Shown here: piece after piece, positions 18,459-28,040 of the stretch
Numbering within the stretch: position 1 is the first letter of the stretch
Layout of the letters: every line of letters starts with the position of its first letter
DNA from: Acetatifactor sp.
GTDB taxonomy: Bacteria > Bacillota > Clostridia > Lachnospirales > Lachnospiraceae
Direction of reading: 5' to 3'
Assembly (NCBI GenBank): GCA_022511425.1
Contig: JAFLRO010000001.1
Location: forward strand, 1-64,000
Length of the DNA stretch: 64,000 nt
Notes under the pieces: generated by a model
Told to the model about the DNA's origin: nothing
Database searches by the model: none
The model's input: the letters and a program-made list of their open reading frames with translations, nothing else
Made by a program: the position numbers and the translations under genes

Positions 18459-20945
18459 ATGACGAGAGAAGAATTTATACAGTTTTCTAATCAATATCTG
18501 TATCTTGACGGTGCCACAGGCTCCAATCTTGTGCGGGCTGGGATGCCGTCCGGTGTTTGTCCGGAGCAGTGGATTCTGGAGCATTCAGATGTAATGCTTG
18601 CATTGCAAAAGGAATATGTGAAAGCAGGCACAGATATACTCTATGCTCCTACTTTTACTGCCAACCGCATCAAGCTTGGGGAGTATGGGTTGGAAAATCG
18701 AATGGAGCAGATGATTGAGGATCTTGTAGCAATTTCCAGGGAAGCTGCGGCTTCTGCAAAAGACAGGGTCGTCTATGTGGCCGGTGATTTGACCATGACC
18801 GGAGAACAGTTAAGACCCATGGGCAATATGGAACTGGAGATCCTGATTGACATATATAAAGAACAAATAAAGGCTCTGGAGAAAGCCGGGGTTGACCTTC
18901 TTGTGGTGGAGACTATGATGAGTCTTGCAGAGGCCAGAGCTGCTCTAATCGCGGCAAAAGAGACCTGTGAACTCCCTGTGATGGTGACTATGACCTTTGA
19001 GGAGGATGGCAGGACTTTATACGGAACCGATGCAAGAACAGCTGCTGTAGTTCTGGAAAGCCTGGGAGCATGTGCTGTGGGGGTAAACTGTTCTGCAGGG
19101 CCTGCCCGTATGCGTGAGATTGTTGAGGAGATGACTGCTGTCACCGCCTCTGTACCCATTATCGCAAAACCAAACGCAGGACTTCCCTTTCTGGATGAGC
19201 AGGGGCGAACCTCTTACAGTATGAGCGCTGATGAATTTATACAGGAAATGAGTCAGCTGACAGATGCCGGAGCTACTATATTAGGGGGCTGCTGCGGCAC
19301 TACACCGGAGTTTATTCGGGGACTGAAAGAGGCCTTTGGCAGACAGATCACAGTCCGGCCGGAACGCCGAAATCCCAATACCAGGGTTCTTACATCTGAA
19401 CGGAAAACTCTGAGTTTTGGCTTGGACGGGAGCTTTTTTATTGTAGGTGAGCGTATTAATCCCACAGGTAAGAAACTATTTCAGGCCCAGCTGAGAGAAG
19501 GTGTAATGGACAAGGTACTGCAATTTGCAGAGGAACAGGAACAGTGTGGTGCTCAGGTATTAGATATAAACATGGGTATGAGCGGTATTGATGAGAAAGA
19601 GATGATGCTGCGTGCTATAGAGGAAGTCAGCGGTGTTACCAATTTGCCTCTGTCCCTGGATTCCAGCCATGTAGAAGTATTGGAAGCAGCATTGCGTCAT
19701 TATCCCGGAAGGGCGTTGATCAATTCTATCTCCCTGGAGACGGAGAAGTATGAGAAGCTGATTCCAATTGCGAAGAAATACGGAGCCATGTTTATTCTGC
19801 TGCCCTTGTGTGACAAGGGGCTTCCGGAGAACCTGGAAGAGAAGAAAGAGATAATAGAGAAGGTATTGAATAGAGCTTATGCCTGTGGGCTGAGGAAAGA
19901 CGACATAGTGGTTGACGGTCTGGTTGCCACTGTGGGAGCTAACAGGAGAGCAGGTCTTGAGACACTTGAGACCATCCGTTACTGTAGGGAAAAGGAGCTT
20001 GCTACCATCTGTGGTCTGTCCAATATTTCTTTTGGAATGCCTGAACGTAGTTATGTAAACGCTGCCTTCCTGACACTTGCCATCAGAGAGGGGCTGACTA
20101 TGGCTATTGCTAACCCCTCCCAGGAACTGCTTGTCAGCTGTGCACTGGCTACGGATCTGTTGCTTGCCAAGGAAGATGCTGATATACATTACATAGAATA
20201 TGCCAATGTGGTAGCTATGAATCGGAAGCAGAGAGAGGCGTCACAGAGCATTTCCGGCATAAAGACCGAATGTGGAACAAATGACACTGAAAATTTCGGC
20301 GGTGAAGCAGTAATGAGCGCACATGCAACGGTATTAAGCCACGCTGTCCTGAAGGGAAATCGAAACGGTATTGCAGCGCTCACGAAGGAAGCTCTGGAAG
20401 CCGGCGAGGAACCGCAGTCCCTCCTTAACGATGTACTCATGCCCGCCATCAACCAAGTCGGTGAACTGTTTGACAAAGGGAAATATTTCCTTCCACAGCT
20501 GATTGCCAGCGCTGAAGCCATGAAGAATGCGATTCAAGTACTGGAGCCTTTATTGATGAAGGATGCTGACTCCCAGAATATGCCTGTTATAATCATTGCC
20601 ACGGTAGAAGGGGATATCCATGATATAGGTAAAAATTTAGTTGCATTAATGTTAAGGAATTACGGATTCCGCGTCATTGATCTGGGAAAAGATGTGCCTG
20701 GAGAGGAAATCATTCGGGCAGCAAAAGAAAATAATGCACAGATCATTGCCCTGTCGGCGCTGATGACCACCACGATGCAGCGCATGCGGGAAGTGATCGC
20801 GCTGGTCAGGAAAGAAAAGCTGCCAACAAAGGTTATGATCGGGGGAGCAGTCATCACCCAGGATTATGCTGATGAGATAGGTGCAGACGGGTATTCACGG
20901 GATGCGGCAGAAGCGGTGAAGATAGCACAGAAATTGACTAGCTGA
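18459..20945 (+). CDS. metH: Cobalamin-dependent methionine synthase, without reactivation domain
   Basis: 828 residues from ATG 18459 (the ORF-track start at 18306 adds 51 unrelated residues; GAGAGG lies before 18459). It moves methyl from methyltetrahydrofolate to homocysteine. Order: homocysteine domain (1-300) starting LDGATGSNL, with zinc ligands in GVNCS and GGCCGTT; pterin domain (about 312-580); helical cap (about 590-690); B12 domain with DIHDIGKN (about 720; the His is the lower cobalt ligand). It stops after the B12 domain, whereas the E. coli enzyme has about 330 more residues for SAM-dependent reactivation. Such shortened forms are usual in Clostridia and need a separate activase, not seen here. 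Confidence 0.92.
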   Translation: MTREEFIQFSNQYLYLDGATGSNLVRAGMPSGVCPEQWILEHSDVMLALQKEYVKAGTDILYAPTFTANRIKLGEYGLENRMEQMIEDLVAISREAAASAKDRVVYVAGDLTMTGEQLRPMGNMELEILIDIYKEQIKALEKAGVDLLVVETMMSLAEARAALIAAKETCELPVMVTMTFEEDGRTLYGTDARTAAVVLESLGACAVGVNCSAGPARMREIVEEMTAVTASVPIIAKPNAGLPFLDEQGRTSYSMSADEFIQEMSQLTDAGATILGGCCGTTPEFIRGLKEAFGRQITVRPERRNPNTRVLTSERKTLSFGLDGSFFIVGERINPTGKKLFQAQLREGVMDKVLQFAEEQEQCGAQVLDINMGMSGIDEKEMMLRAIEEVSGVTNLPLSLDSSHVEVLEAALRHYPGRALINSISLETEKYEKLIPIAKKYGAMFILLPLCDKGLPENLEEKKEIIEKVLNRAYACGLRKDDIVVDGLVATVGANRRAGLETLETIRYCREKELATICGLSNISFGMPERSYVNAAFLTLAIREGLTMAIANPSQELLVSCALATDLLLAKEDADIHYIEYANVVAMNRKQREASQSISGIKTECGTNDTENFGGEAVMSAHATVLSHAVLKGNRNGIAALTKEALEAGEEPQSLLNDVLMPAINQVGELFDKGKYFLPQLIASAEAMKNAIQVLEPLLMKDADSQNMPVIIIATVEGDIHDIGKNLVALMLRNYGFRVIDLGKDVPGEEIIRAAKENNAQIIALSALMTTTMQRMREVIALVRKEKLPTKVMIGGAVITQDYADEIGADGYSRDAAEAVKIAQKLTS

Positions 20946-20969
20946 AATCAATACAAAAATTATTGCGGC

Positions 20970-20998
20970 AGTACAGTATATCAAATTATTACTGTACT
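20970..20998. promoter_or_regulatory. Inverted repeat between metH and ilvB
   Basis: AGTACAGTA and TACTGTACT form a perfect 9-bp inverted repeat around 11 bp, 24 bp before ilvB. No T-run follows, so it could be a weak terminator, a processing hairpin or a protein site. Confidence 0.5.
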
Positions 20999-21021
20999 CA
21001 TGCAGCAGAAAAGAGGTTAAA

Positions 21022-22635
21022 ATGATTGGAGCAGATGCAATTATAAAATGTCTGGAGGCGGAAGGTGTTACCACTGTGTTCGGTTATCCCGGGGTGGCAA
21101 TCTGTCCGTTTTATAACAGTATCCTGGAGTCTGATATTAGGACAATCCTGATTAGAACAGAGCAAAATGCCGCCCATGCAGCCAACGGTGTTTCCAGACT
21201 GACTGGTAAGCCCGGTGTGTGCGCGGTGACTTCGGGCCCCGGTGCCACCAATGTGATTACGGGAATAGCGACCGCTTTTGCGGACAGTATTCCTCTGATT
21301 TGTATCACCGGTCAGGTAAATAGTGAACTTTTGGGAAGTGATGTATTCCAGGAAGCGGACATCACAGGTGCTGTTGAATCCTTTGTGAAGTACAGCTACT
21401 TGGTGAGGAATGTGGAAGATATTCCCAGAATATTCAAGGAGGCCTTTTATATTGCCAATACCGGCCGGAAAGGGCCTGTACTGATTGATGTGCCCATTGA
21501 CATTCAAAATGCGCCTATCAGCCGGTTTAAATATCCGGAGGAGATCTCCCTTCGAACCTATAAACCCACAGTTAAAGGCCATGCGGTACAAATCAAAAAG
21601 GTCATCAAGGAGTTGGAGAAAGCAAAGCAACCGCTGATCTGTGCGGGCGGCGGTGTACTTTTGAGCGATGCCCAGGGCGAACTTACGTCTTTCGCAGAGA
21701 AACACAGCGTACCCGTCGTTTCCACCATGATGGGTAAGGGTGTGATGCCAACAGAACATCCTCTGTACTATGGCATGGTAGGCAACAACGGTGAGGCTTA
21801 TGCCAACCGAGCCATGAACGAGTGCGACCTGCTGATCATGGTGGGTGCAAGGGTGGCGGACAGAGCGGTGAACCAGCCGGATCTGATTACCAAGGGTAAG
21901 GTGCTGGTACATATTGACGTAGACCCTGCTGAGATTGGAAAGAACGCAGGTCCCACCATTCCTTTGGTGGGAGATGCAAAACATATCTTCGAGGATTTTG
22001 AGAAAGAAGAGTTTTCCTGTAGCTTTACGGAATGGATCAAAGTGTTGGATGAGTATCGTGCCACTATGGCGAGAAAGCGCAATCCTAATCCTGCATACGT
22101 GGATCCCGCGGAGTTTATCACAAAACTCACTGACAGAATGGAGGAGGACGCCGTCTATGTAGCGGATGTGGGCCAGAATCAGATTTGGTCCTGTGCATAT
22201 GCCAAGGTGAGAAAAGGCAGGTTCCTTACCTCTGGCGGCATGGGAACTATGGGTTATTCCATACCTGCAGCCATGGGTGCAAAAGTGGCGATGCCTGACA
22301 GACAGGTTGTGGCAGTGTGCGGGGACGGATCCTTCCAGATGTCCATGATGGAACTTGCGACCATGTGCCAGCATAACATTCCTGTGAAGATCATTGTGCT
22401 AAAGAATAATTATTTGGGAATGGTGCGCCAGTTCCAGCATTTTAATTACAAGGACAATTACTCGGTGGTAGACCTGTCCGGCAGCCCGGATCTGGAGAAG
22501 CTGGCGGCAGCCTACGGGATACCTTTCCTGCGGCTTGAGAACATGGAAAAGTGCGATGAAATCATTGATGCATTTTTGAAAAATGATGAGGCAATGCTTT
22601 TGGAATGTATTATAGACCCCATGGATCTGGTCTGA
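21022..22635 (+). CDS. ilvB: Acetolactate synthase large (catalytic) subunit
   Basis: 537 residues, a little shorter than most IlvB. A thiamine-diphosphate enzyme joining two pyruvates, or pyruvate and 2-oxobutyrate, in branched-chain amino-acid synthesis. The PYR domain carries the cofactor-activating Glu in RTEQNAAHAANG (near residue 48), the middle domain the nucleotide-like fold, and the PP domain the GDGSFQMS...NNYLG cofactor motif (about 435-465). The glycine-rich GYPGVAICPFY differs from the common GYPGGA form. GAAAAGAGGTTAAA precedes the ATG. Two regulatory-subunit genes follow, then ilvC. Confidence 0.92.
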   Translation: MIGADAIIKCLEAEGVTTVFGYPGVAICPFYNSILESDIRTILIRTEQNAAHAANGVSRLTGKPGVCAVTSGPGATNVITGIATAFADSIPLICITGQVNSELLGSDVFQEADITGAVESFVKYSYLVRNVEDIPRIFKEAFYIANTGRKGPVLIDVPIDIQNAPISRFKYPEEISLRTYKPTVKGHAVQIKKVIKELEKAKQPLICAGGGVLLSDAQGELTSFAEKHSVPVVSTMMGKGVMPTEHPLYYGMVGNNGEAYANRAMNECDLLIMVGARVADRAVNQPDLITKGKVLVHIDVDPAEIGKNAGPTIPLVGDAKHIFEDFEKEEFSCSFTEWIKVLDEYRATMARKRNPNPAYVDPAEFITKLTDRMEEDAVYVADVGQNQIWSCAYAKVRKGRFLTSGGMGTMGYSIPAAMGAKVAMPDRQVVAVCGDGSFQMSMMELATMCQHNIPVKIIVLKNNYLGMVRQFQHFNYKDNYSVVDLSGSPDLEKLAAAYGIPFLRLENMEKCDEIIDAFLKNDEAMLLECIIDPMDLV

Positions 22636-22696
22636 CCTACTTGTGATATCACAGTCATATAAAGGAAATATGAAAAAACGTTCGATGGAGGAAAAG

Positions 22697-23191
22697 ATGA
22701 AGAGAAGAATTTATTCTGTGCTGGTGGAGAACCGTTCCGGTGTGCTCTGTAAGGTGGCTGGGCTGTTTTCCCGCAGATGCTTTAATATAGATAGCCTGGC
22801 GGTGGGTGAGACAGACGATCCTACCTCTTCTCGCATGACCATTGTAAGCAGCGGGGATGAGCGCACTATTGAACAGATAGAGAAGCAGCTGAACAAGAAG
22901 CTGGATGTGATCAAGGTGAATACTTTCTCTGAACAGCAGTGTATCACCAGGGAATTGATGCTTATCAAGGTAAAATACAACAAGAATAACCGCCGGGAGA
23001 TCATGGAGCTCTGTGAGATCATGAAGGCGGAGATTGTGGATATGTCCAAGCATTTTATGATGCTGCAGATCTGCGACACACCTGAACGTGTAAAGCTTCT
23101 TATCGACATGCTGCGCACGATTAGCATTGCGGAAGTTGCCCGTACTGGGACTCTTGCGCTGTCAAAGTGCAGCGAGAATGACGAAGGCTGA
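22697..23191 (+). CDS. ilvN: Acetolactate synthase small (regulatory) subunit, copy 1
   Basis: 164 residues from ATG 22697, chosen because GATGGAGGAAAAG precedes it; the ORF-track start adds 18 residues. An N-terminal ACT domain (SVLVENRSGVLCKVAGLFSRR) is followed by the IlvN C-terminal domain (RELMLIKVKY...). It binds IlvB and confers valine feedback control. A near-standard length and intact ACT glycine suggest function. It lies 61 bp behind ilvB and 94 bp before another ilvN. Confidence 0.9.
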   Translation: MKRRIYSVLVENRSGVLCKVAGLFSRRCFNIDSLAVGETDDPTSSRMTIVSSGDERTIEQIEKQLNKKLDVIKVNTFSEQQCITRELMLIKVKYNKNNRREIMELCEIMKAEIVDMSKHFMMLQICDTPERVKLLIDMLRTISIAEVARTGTLALSKCSENDEG

Positions 23192-23285
23192 TGATAGGGG
23201 CTTGAAGCTAAATGGAATTTGTGGTAGTATATCACATGGACAGAAGTCAAATTGGAAAAGAATGTTAAGAAGCAGGGTGAGAAAT

Positions 23286-23789
23286 ATGCAGAAAAGAGTA
23301 TTTCAACTACTTGTAAACAATACTTCCGGCGTATTGAGCCGGATAACGGGCCTGTTTTCAAGAAGAGGATACAATATCGAGAGTATCACCGCAGGCGTTA
23401 CGGCGGATCCAAGATTTACCAGAATCACCATCGTCACCTCCGGCGCAGACGAGATACTGGAGCAGATTGAAAAACAGCTGGCAAAGCTTGTGGATGTGAG
23501 AGACATCAAGGAACTGAAGCCTGATGAGAGCGTTTACCGTGAGCTGGTCATGGTGAAGGTAAGGGCTGCAGCTGAACAACGTCAGAGTGTGATATCAGTT
23601 GCAGATATCTTCCGTGCGAAAATTATTGATGTGGCACCTGAAAGCTTGATTATTGAGCTTACGGGCAATCAGCAAAAGATTGACGCGTTTATCAGCCTGT
23701 TAGACGGCTACGAAATTTTGGAGCTTGCCAGAACGGGTATTGCAGGTTTAGGTCGCGGCATTGACAAGGTTGTCTTTATTGATGAATAA
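23286..23789 (+). CDS. ilvN: Acetolactate synthase small (regulatory) subunit, copy 2
   Basis: 167 residues from ATG 23286; the ORF-track start at 23127 lies within copy 1. ACT domain LLVNNTSGVLSRITGLFSRRGYNIESI, then RELVMVKVRA and ELARTGIAGLGRG. It is clearly homologous to copy 1 yet diverged along its whole length and is closer to the usual IlvN consensus (GYNIESITAG). Two small subunits behind one large subunit suggest different effector responses or a mixed regulatory dimer; this is inference. Confidence 0.9.
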   Translation: MQKRVFQLLVNNTSGVLSRITGLFSRRGYNIESITAGVTADPRFTRITIVTSGADEILEQIEKQLAKLVDVRDIKELKPDESVYRELVMVKVRAAAEQRQSVISVADIFRAKIIDVAPESLIIELTGNQQKIDAFISLLDGYEILELARTGIAGLGRGIDKVVFIDE

Positions 23790-23814
23790 AATTTTCAATA
23801 AGGAGGATAAAGCA

Positions 23815-24105
23815 ATGGCCTTGACTAATGAAGATCTACAGGCAATATCAAATATGATGGATCAAAAATTTGACGAGAGGTTGGAACCGATCAATAGAAG
23901 GCTTGATAAGCTTGAATCAAAGGTTAATGCTTTAAGGAGTGGACAAATTGATATCAGAAAGGATATTAAGGCCATAGATATATAAATATCTGAAACATAC
24001 GATATAGCCCTTGATGCATGGGGTACAAGTACAGAAAACAGAGAATGGCTAGAGTCAACAGCAAATAAATTAATTAGCAGCTCGACAATAGTAGTTAAAC
24101 ATTAG
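23815..24105 (+). pseudogene. Short coiled-coil gene interrupted by an in-frame TAA
   Basis: From ATG 23815 (AAGGAGGATAAAGCA before it) 56 residues are read, with a heptad-rich coil (NRRLDKLESKVNALRSGQ), then TAA at 23983. The same frame stays open for another 39 codons to TAG 24105 and reads ISETYDIALDAWGTSTENREW, which looks like protein. One AAA-to-TAA change would explain it. The 56-residue product may still be made. The family is unknown to me. It sits between ilvN and ilvC with no obvious link to the pathway. Confidence 0.6.
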
Positions 24106-24117
24106 CAGTATGATGAT

Positions 24118-24144
24118 TTGTCAGTTATAAATATTTTATATACT
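24118..24144 (+). promoter_or_regulatory. Possible internal promoter before ilvC
   Basis: TTGTCA, 15 bp, TATACT, ending 26 bp before the ilvC start. The boxes are good but the spacer is short. Confidence 0.35.
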
Positions 24145-24146
24145 AA

Positions 24147-25190
<1,044 letters not shown>

Positions 25191-25208
25191 TGAAGCTTTA
25201 GGATTTTA

Positions 25209-25234
25209 GGGATGTCTGCAATGGCATCCCTTTT
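25209..25234 (+). terminator. Terminator after ilvC
   Basis: GGGATG and CATCCC around TCTGCAATGG, then TTTT. It overlaps the ORF-track start of the next gene at 25212, which argues that translation really starts at 25251. Confidence 0.7.
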
Positions 25235-25250
25235 CTATGGGAAGAGAATT

Positions 25251-27056
25251 ATGTCATCTTTAGAAAAAAAGTTAAAAGCGCCCAAAGGAATTGAGCCGGA
25301 ACATTGGTTTATTGAATGCTACAGAAACCATAAGGGGCATCCTATAAAAATACTGGCAGCTCTGTATAAAGGCAATTATTATAAATTTGTTCTGGCAGTC
25401 ATTTTCTTCTTCTGTAAACATGCCTGTGTTTGGGTGCTGCCTATTGTGACGGCAAATATTATAAATGATATTACAACACAAAATCCTGACAGTACCGGAA
25501 ATATTGTTTTTTATACTGTATTAATGATTTGTCTGTTGCTTTTGAATATACCAATGAACTATCTGTATACGGATTACAAGAGTCAGGCAACGAGATATGC
25601 GGAGACCGGACTGAGAAAGGCACTGATCCGTAAGCTGCAGCAGCTTTCCATCTCTTACCATATAGAGACCCAGTCAGGACGCCTGCAGTCAAAGATCATA
25701 AGGGATGTGGAGGCAGTGGAAGGTCTTTCCACACAGATGTTTTTAAGCATCCTGAATATTGTGTTGAATATAACGGCAGCGCTGGTGGTCACAGTGCAGA
25801 GAAGTCTGGTGGTGTTTTTCTTCTTTTTGCTGACAACGCCCATTGCCGCCATCACAATGGTTTCCTTTCGAAACATCATGAAGAAGAGTAACCGTGATTT
25901 CCGTAAGGAGATGGAAGAGACCTCTGCAAGAGTCATGGAAATGGTGGAATTGATTCCTGTGACACGCGCCCATGCCCTGGAGGAAGAGGAAGTGGAGAAG
26001 ATGAGCAGTCAACTTTTTGCCGTGGCGGAAAAAGGCTATAAGCTTGATTTGATTCAATCTTTGTTCGGCTCTGTGGGATGGGTCATCTTTCAGATTTTTC
26101 AAGTGGTATGCCTGTGCTTTACAGGATTTCTTGCCTTCCGTGGAAGGATCCTGGCGGGCGATATCACCCTTTACCAGAGTTATTTTGCAACCATTGTAAA
26201 TCAGGTATCAGCCATTATTACGCTGATTCCCACTATTACAAAAGGAATTGAGTCGGTCAATTCCATTGGCGAGGTGCTTCTGTCTGAGGATGTGGAACAC
26301 AATGAGGGCAAGGAGCAGATTGAGGATGTAGAAGGTCATTTCTCCTTTAAAAATGTACATTTCAAGTATCATGACGGCGAGAGCGATATCCTGAACGGCT
26401 TGAATTTGGAGGTGAAAAAAGGGGAGACCATAGCGCTGGTAGGAGAATCAGGTGCAGGGAAATCCACAATACTGAACCTTGTAAACGGATTTTATCTGGC
26501 TGATAAAGGAAGGGTTTTGTTAGACGGTCATGATTTGAGCGAGATAGATTTGCGCTCCTACCGGAGATTCCTTGCAGTGGTGCCTCAGACATCCATCCTG
26601 TTTTCGGGAACTATCAGGGAAAACATTGTCTATGGCTGCGAGGGCGTTACCCAGGAGAAGTTGGCTCAGGTCATTGATGCGGCAAATCTGCGTGAACTGG
26701 TGGATTCCCTGCCCAAGGGTCTGGACACAATGGTGGGAGAACATGGCGGAAAGCTGTCCGGAGGACAGAGACAACGTGTCTCCATCGCCAGAGCGTTGAT
26801 CCGTGATCCCAAAATTATCTTGCTGGATGAGGCAACCTCAGCCCTTGACAGTATTTCGGAAAAACTGATACAAGAGGCAGTGGACAATCTGACGAGGAAC
26901 AGGACTACCTTTATTGTAGCTCACAGGCTTTCCACCATTCGGGATGCGGATCGTATCGCTGTTATCAATGCGGGGCAATGTGTGGAGTACGGTACATACG
27001 ACGAATTGATGACAAGAAAAGGAATCTTTTACAGTATGAAGCAGATACAGAGCTAG
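25251..27056 (+). CDS. ABC exporter, permease fused to ATPase
   Basis: 601 residues from ATG 25251; the earlier ATG at 25212 lies in the ilvC terminator. Transmembrane domain with six helices (about 40-310), ATPase domain with VGESGAGKST (about 405), LSGGQRQR (about 505), IILLDEATSALD and VAHRLST. All catalytic motifs are intact and no partner is adjacent, so it probably works as a homodimer, of the MsbA/BmrA type. The substrate is unknown. It ends just before a large inverted repeat. Confidence 0.9.
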   Translation: MSSLEKKLKAPKGIEPEHWFIECYRNHKGHPIKILAALYKGNYYKFVLAVIFFFCKHACVWVLPIVTANIINDITTQNPDSTGNIVFYTVLMICLLLLNIPMNYLYTDYKSQATRYAETGLRKALIRKLQQLSISYHIETQSGRLQSKIIRDVEAVEGLSTQMFLSILNIVLNITAALVVTVQRSLVVFFFFLLTTPIAAITMVSFRNIMKKSNRDFRKEMEETSARVMEMVELIPVTRAHALEEEEVEKMSSQLFAVAEKGYKLDLIQSLFGSVGWVIFQIFQVVCLCFTGFLAFRGRILAGDITLYQSYFATIVNQVSAIITLIPTITKGIESVNSIGEVLLSEDVEHNEGKEQIEDVEGHFSFKNVHFKYHDGESDILNGLNLEVKKGETIALVGESGAGKSTILNLVNGFYLADKGRVLLDGHDLSEIDLRSYRRFLAVVPQTSILFSGTIRENIVYGCEGVTQEKLAQVIDAANLRELVDSLPKGLDTMVGEHGGKLSGGQRQRVSIARALIRDPKIILLDEATSALDSISEKLIQEAVDNLTRNRTTFIVAHRLSTIRDADRIAVINAGQCVEYGTYDELMTRKGIFYSMKQIQS

Positions 27057-27099
27057 TGTACTGACACATTCACATTTCACCAGATAGTGTCAGCACACT
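27055..27099. repeat. Inverted repeat right after the ABC exporter
   Basis: AGTGTACTGACAC and GTGTCAGCACACT pair except for one A/C mismatch, with a 19-nt loop. The left arm includes the stop codon. No T-run follows, so it may stabilise the mRNA end rather than terminate. Confidence 0.55.
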
Positions 27100-27141
27100 G
27101 GCGAAAAGTTTTCTTTAGAAATTCTTTGGTTTTTTCAGATG

Positions 27142-27170
27142 TTTACATTTATTTTTTAGGTCTATGCTAT
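27142..27170 (+). promoter_or_regulatory. Probable promoter of the two-component operon
   Basis: TTTACA, 17 bp, TGCTAT, 65 bp before the response-regulator start. Confidence 0.5.
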
Positions 27171-27234
27171 CCTCATGCTAATGATAATGGATTTAGTGGG
27201 TACAGCATGGACCTTTCTATGAGGGGAGAACAAA

Positions 27235-27945
27235 ATGGAAGGCAAGTATCGTATATTGGTTGTAGAGGACGACAAAGAAATCAGAGAGGGTATTGAGATA
27301 TATTTGAAAAATCAAGGCTATGAGGTATTTCATGCAGCAAACGGCAAGGAAGGTTTGGAGGTCATTGCAAGTGAGGAACTTCACCTGGCAATTGTGGATA
27401 TTATGATGCCCGTTATGGATGGCGTCACCATGCTCATGAAGCTCAGAGAGCAGGAGTACGAATTCCCTGTGATCATGTTGTCTGCAAAGTCCGAGGAGGT
27501 TGATAAGATCATGGGGCTTAACATGGGGGCTGATGACTATGTTACAAAGCCTTTTACACCGCTGGAACTGTTGGCACGGGTGAATTCCCATCTTCGCAGA
27601 TATTCAAAGTACCTGGCGGCAGTGGATGGAGAAGCTCCCAAGGACCACATTTATACCATCGGAGGATTGGAATTGAATGAAGACACGGTGGAGGTGACAG
27701 TGGACGGCGAACCGGTGAAACTGACCCCCATGGAGTTTAAGATAGTACAGCTGCTGATCAAAAATCCGGGCAGAGTGTTCTCGGCAGATGAAATTTACGA
27801 GCGAATCTGGAACGAGAAGGCAGTAAACACAGACACCATCATGGTACATGTTAGAAATATCAGGGAGAAAATCGAGTTGGATCCCAGGAACCCCAAGTAT
27901 TTGAAAGTGGTCTGGGGTGTGGGTTACAAGATTGACAGGCAGTAA
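27235..27945 (+). CDS. Response regulator, OmpR/PhoB family
   Basis: 236 residues. Receiver domain 1-120 with acidic pocket VEDD, phospho-acceptor Asp in AIVDIMMP (about D54), switch Ser in MLSAKS and Lys in DDYVTKPFTP. A winged-helix DNA-binding domain follows (about 135-236), with VKLTPMEFKIV and VWGVGYKI. It acts with the kinase encoded 95 bp downstream. AGGGGAGAACAAA precedes the ATG. Target genes are unknown; the ABC exporter upstream is a candidate. Confidence 0.93.
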   Translation: MEGKYRILVVEDDKEIREGIEIYLKNQGYEVFHAANGKEGLEVIASEELHLAIVDIMMPVMDGVTMLMKLREQEYEFPVIMLSAKSEEVDKIMGLNMGADDYVTKPFTPLELLARVNSHLRRYSKYLAAVDGEAPKDHIYTIGGLELNEDTVEVTVDGEPVKLTPMEFKIVQLLIKNPGRVFSADEIYERIWNEKAVNTDTIMVHVRNIREKIELDPRNPKYLKVVWGVGYKIDRQ

Positions 27946-28040
27946 AATGATAGACTAACAGGCAGTATGCGTTAGATTAGTAAGCCGTATATGTTATCCA
28001 GTCTGTGTATAATGCGTATAAAGCAGGAAGGTGTGAGATA

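Noticed and set aside
20998-22374. 458-residue minus-strand ORF opposite ilvB
   Set aside because: His- and Cys-rich composition typical of antisense frames; ilvB is certain on the plus strand.
23985-24105. Frameshift in the coiled-coil gene before ilvC
   Set aside because: Checking the codons shows the downstream sequence is in the same frame, so it is an in-frame stop, not a frameshift.
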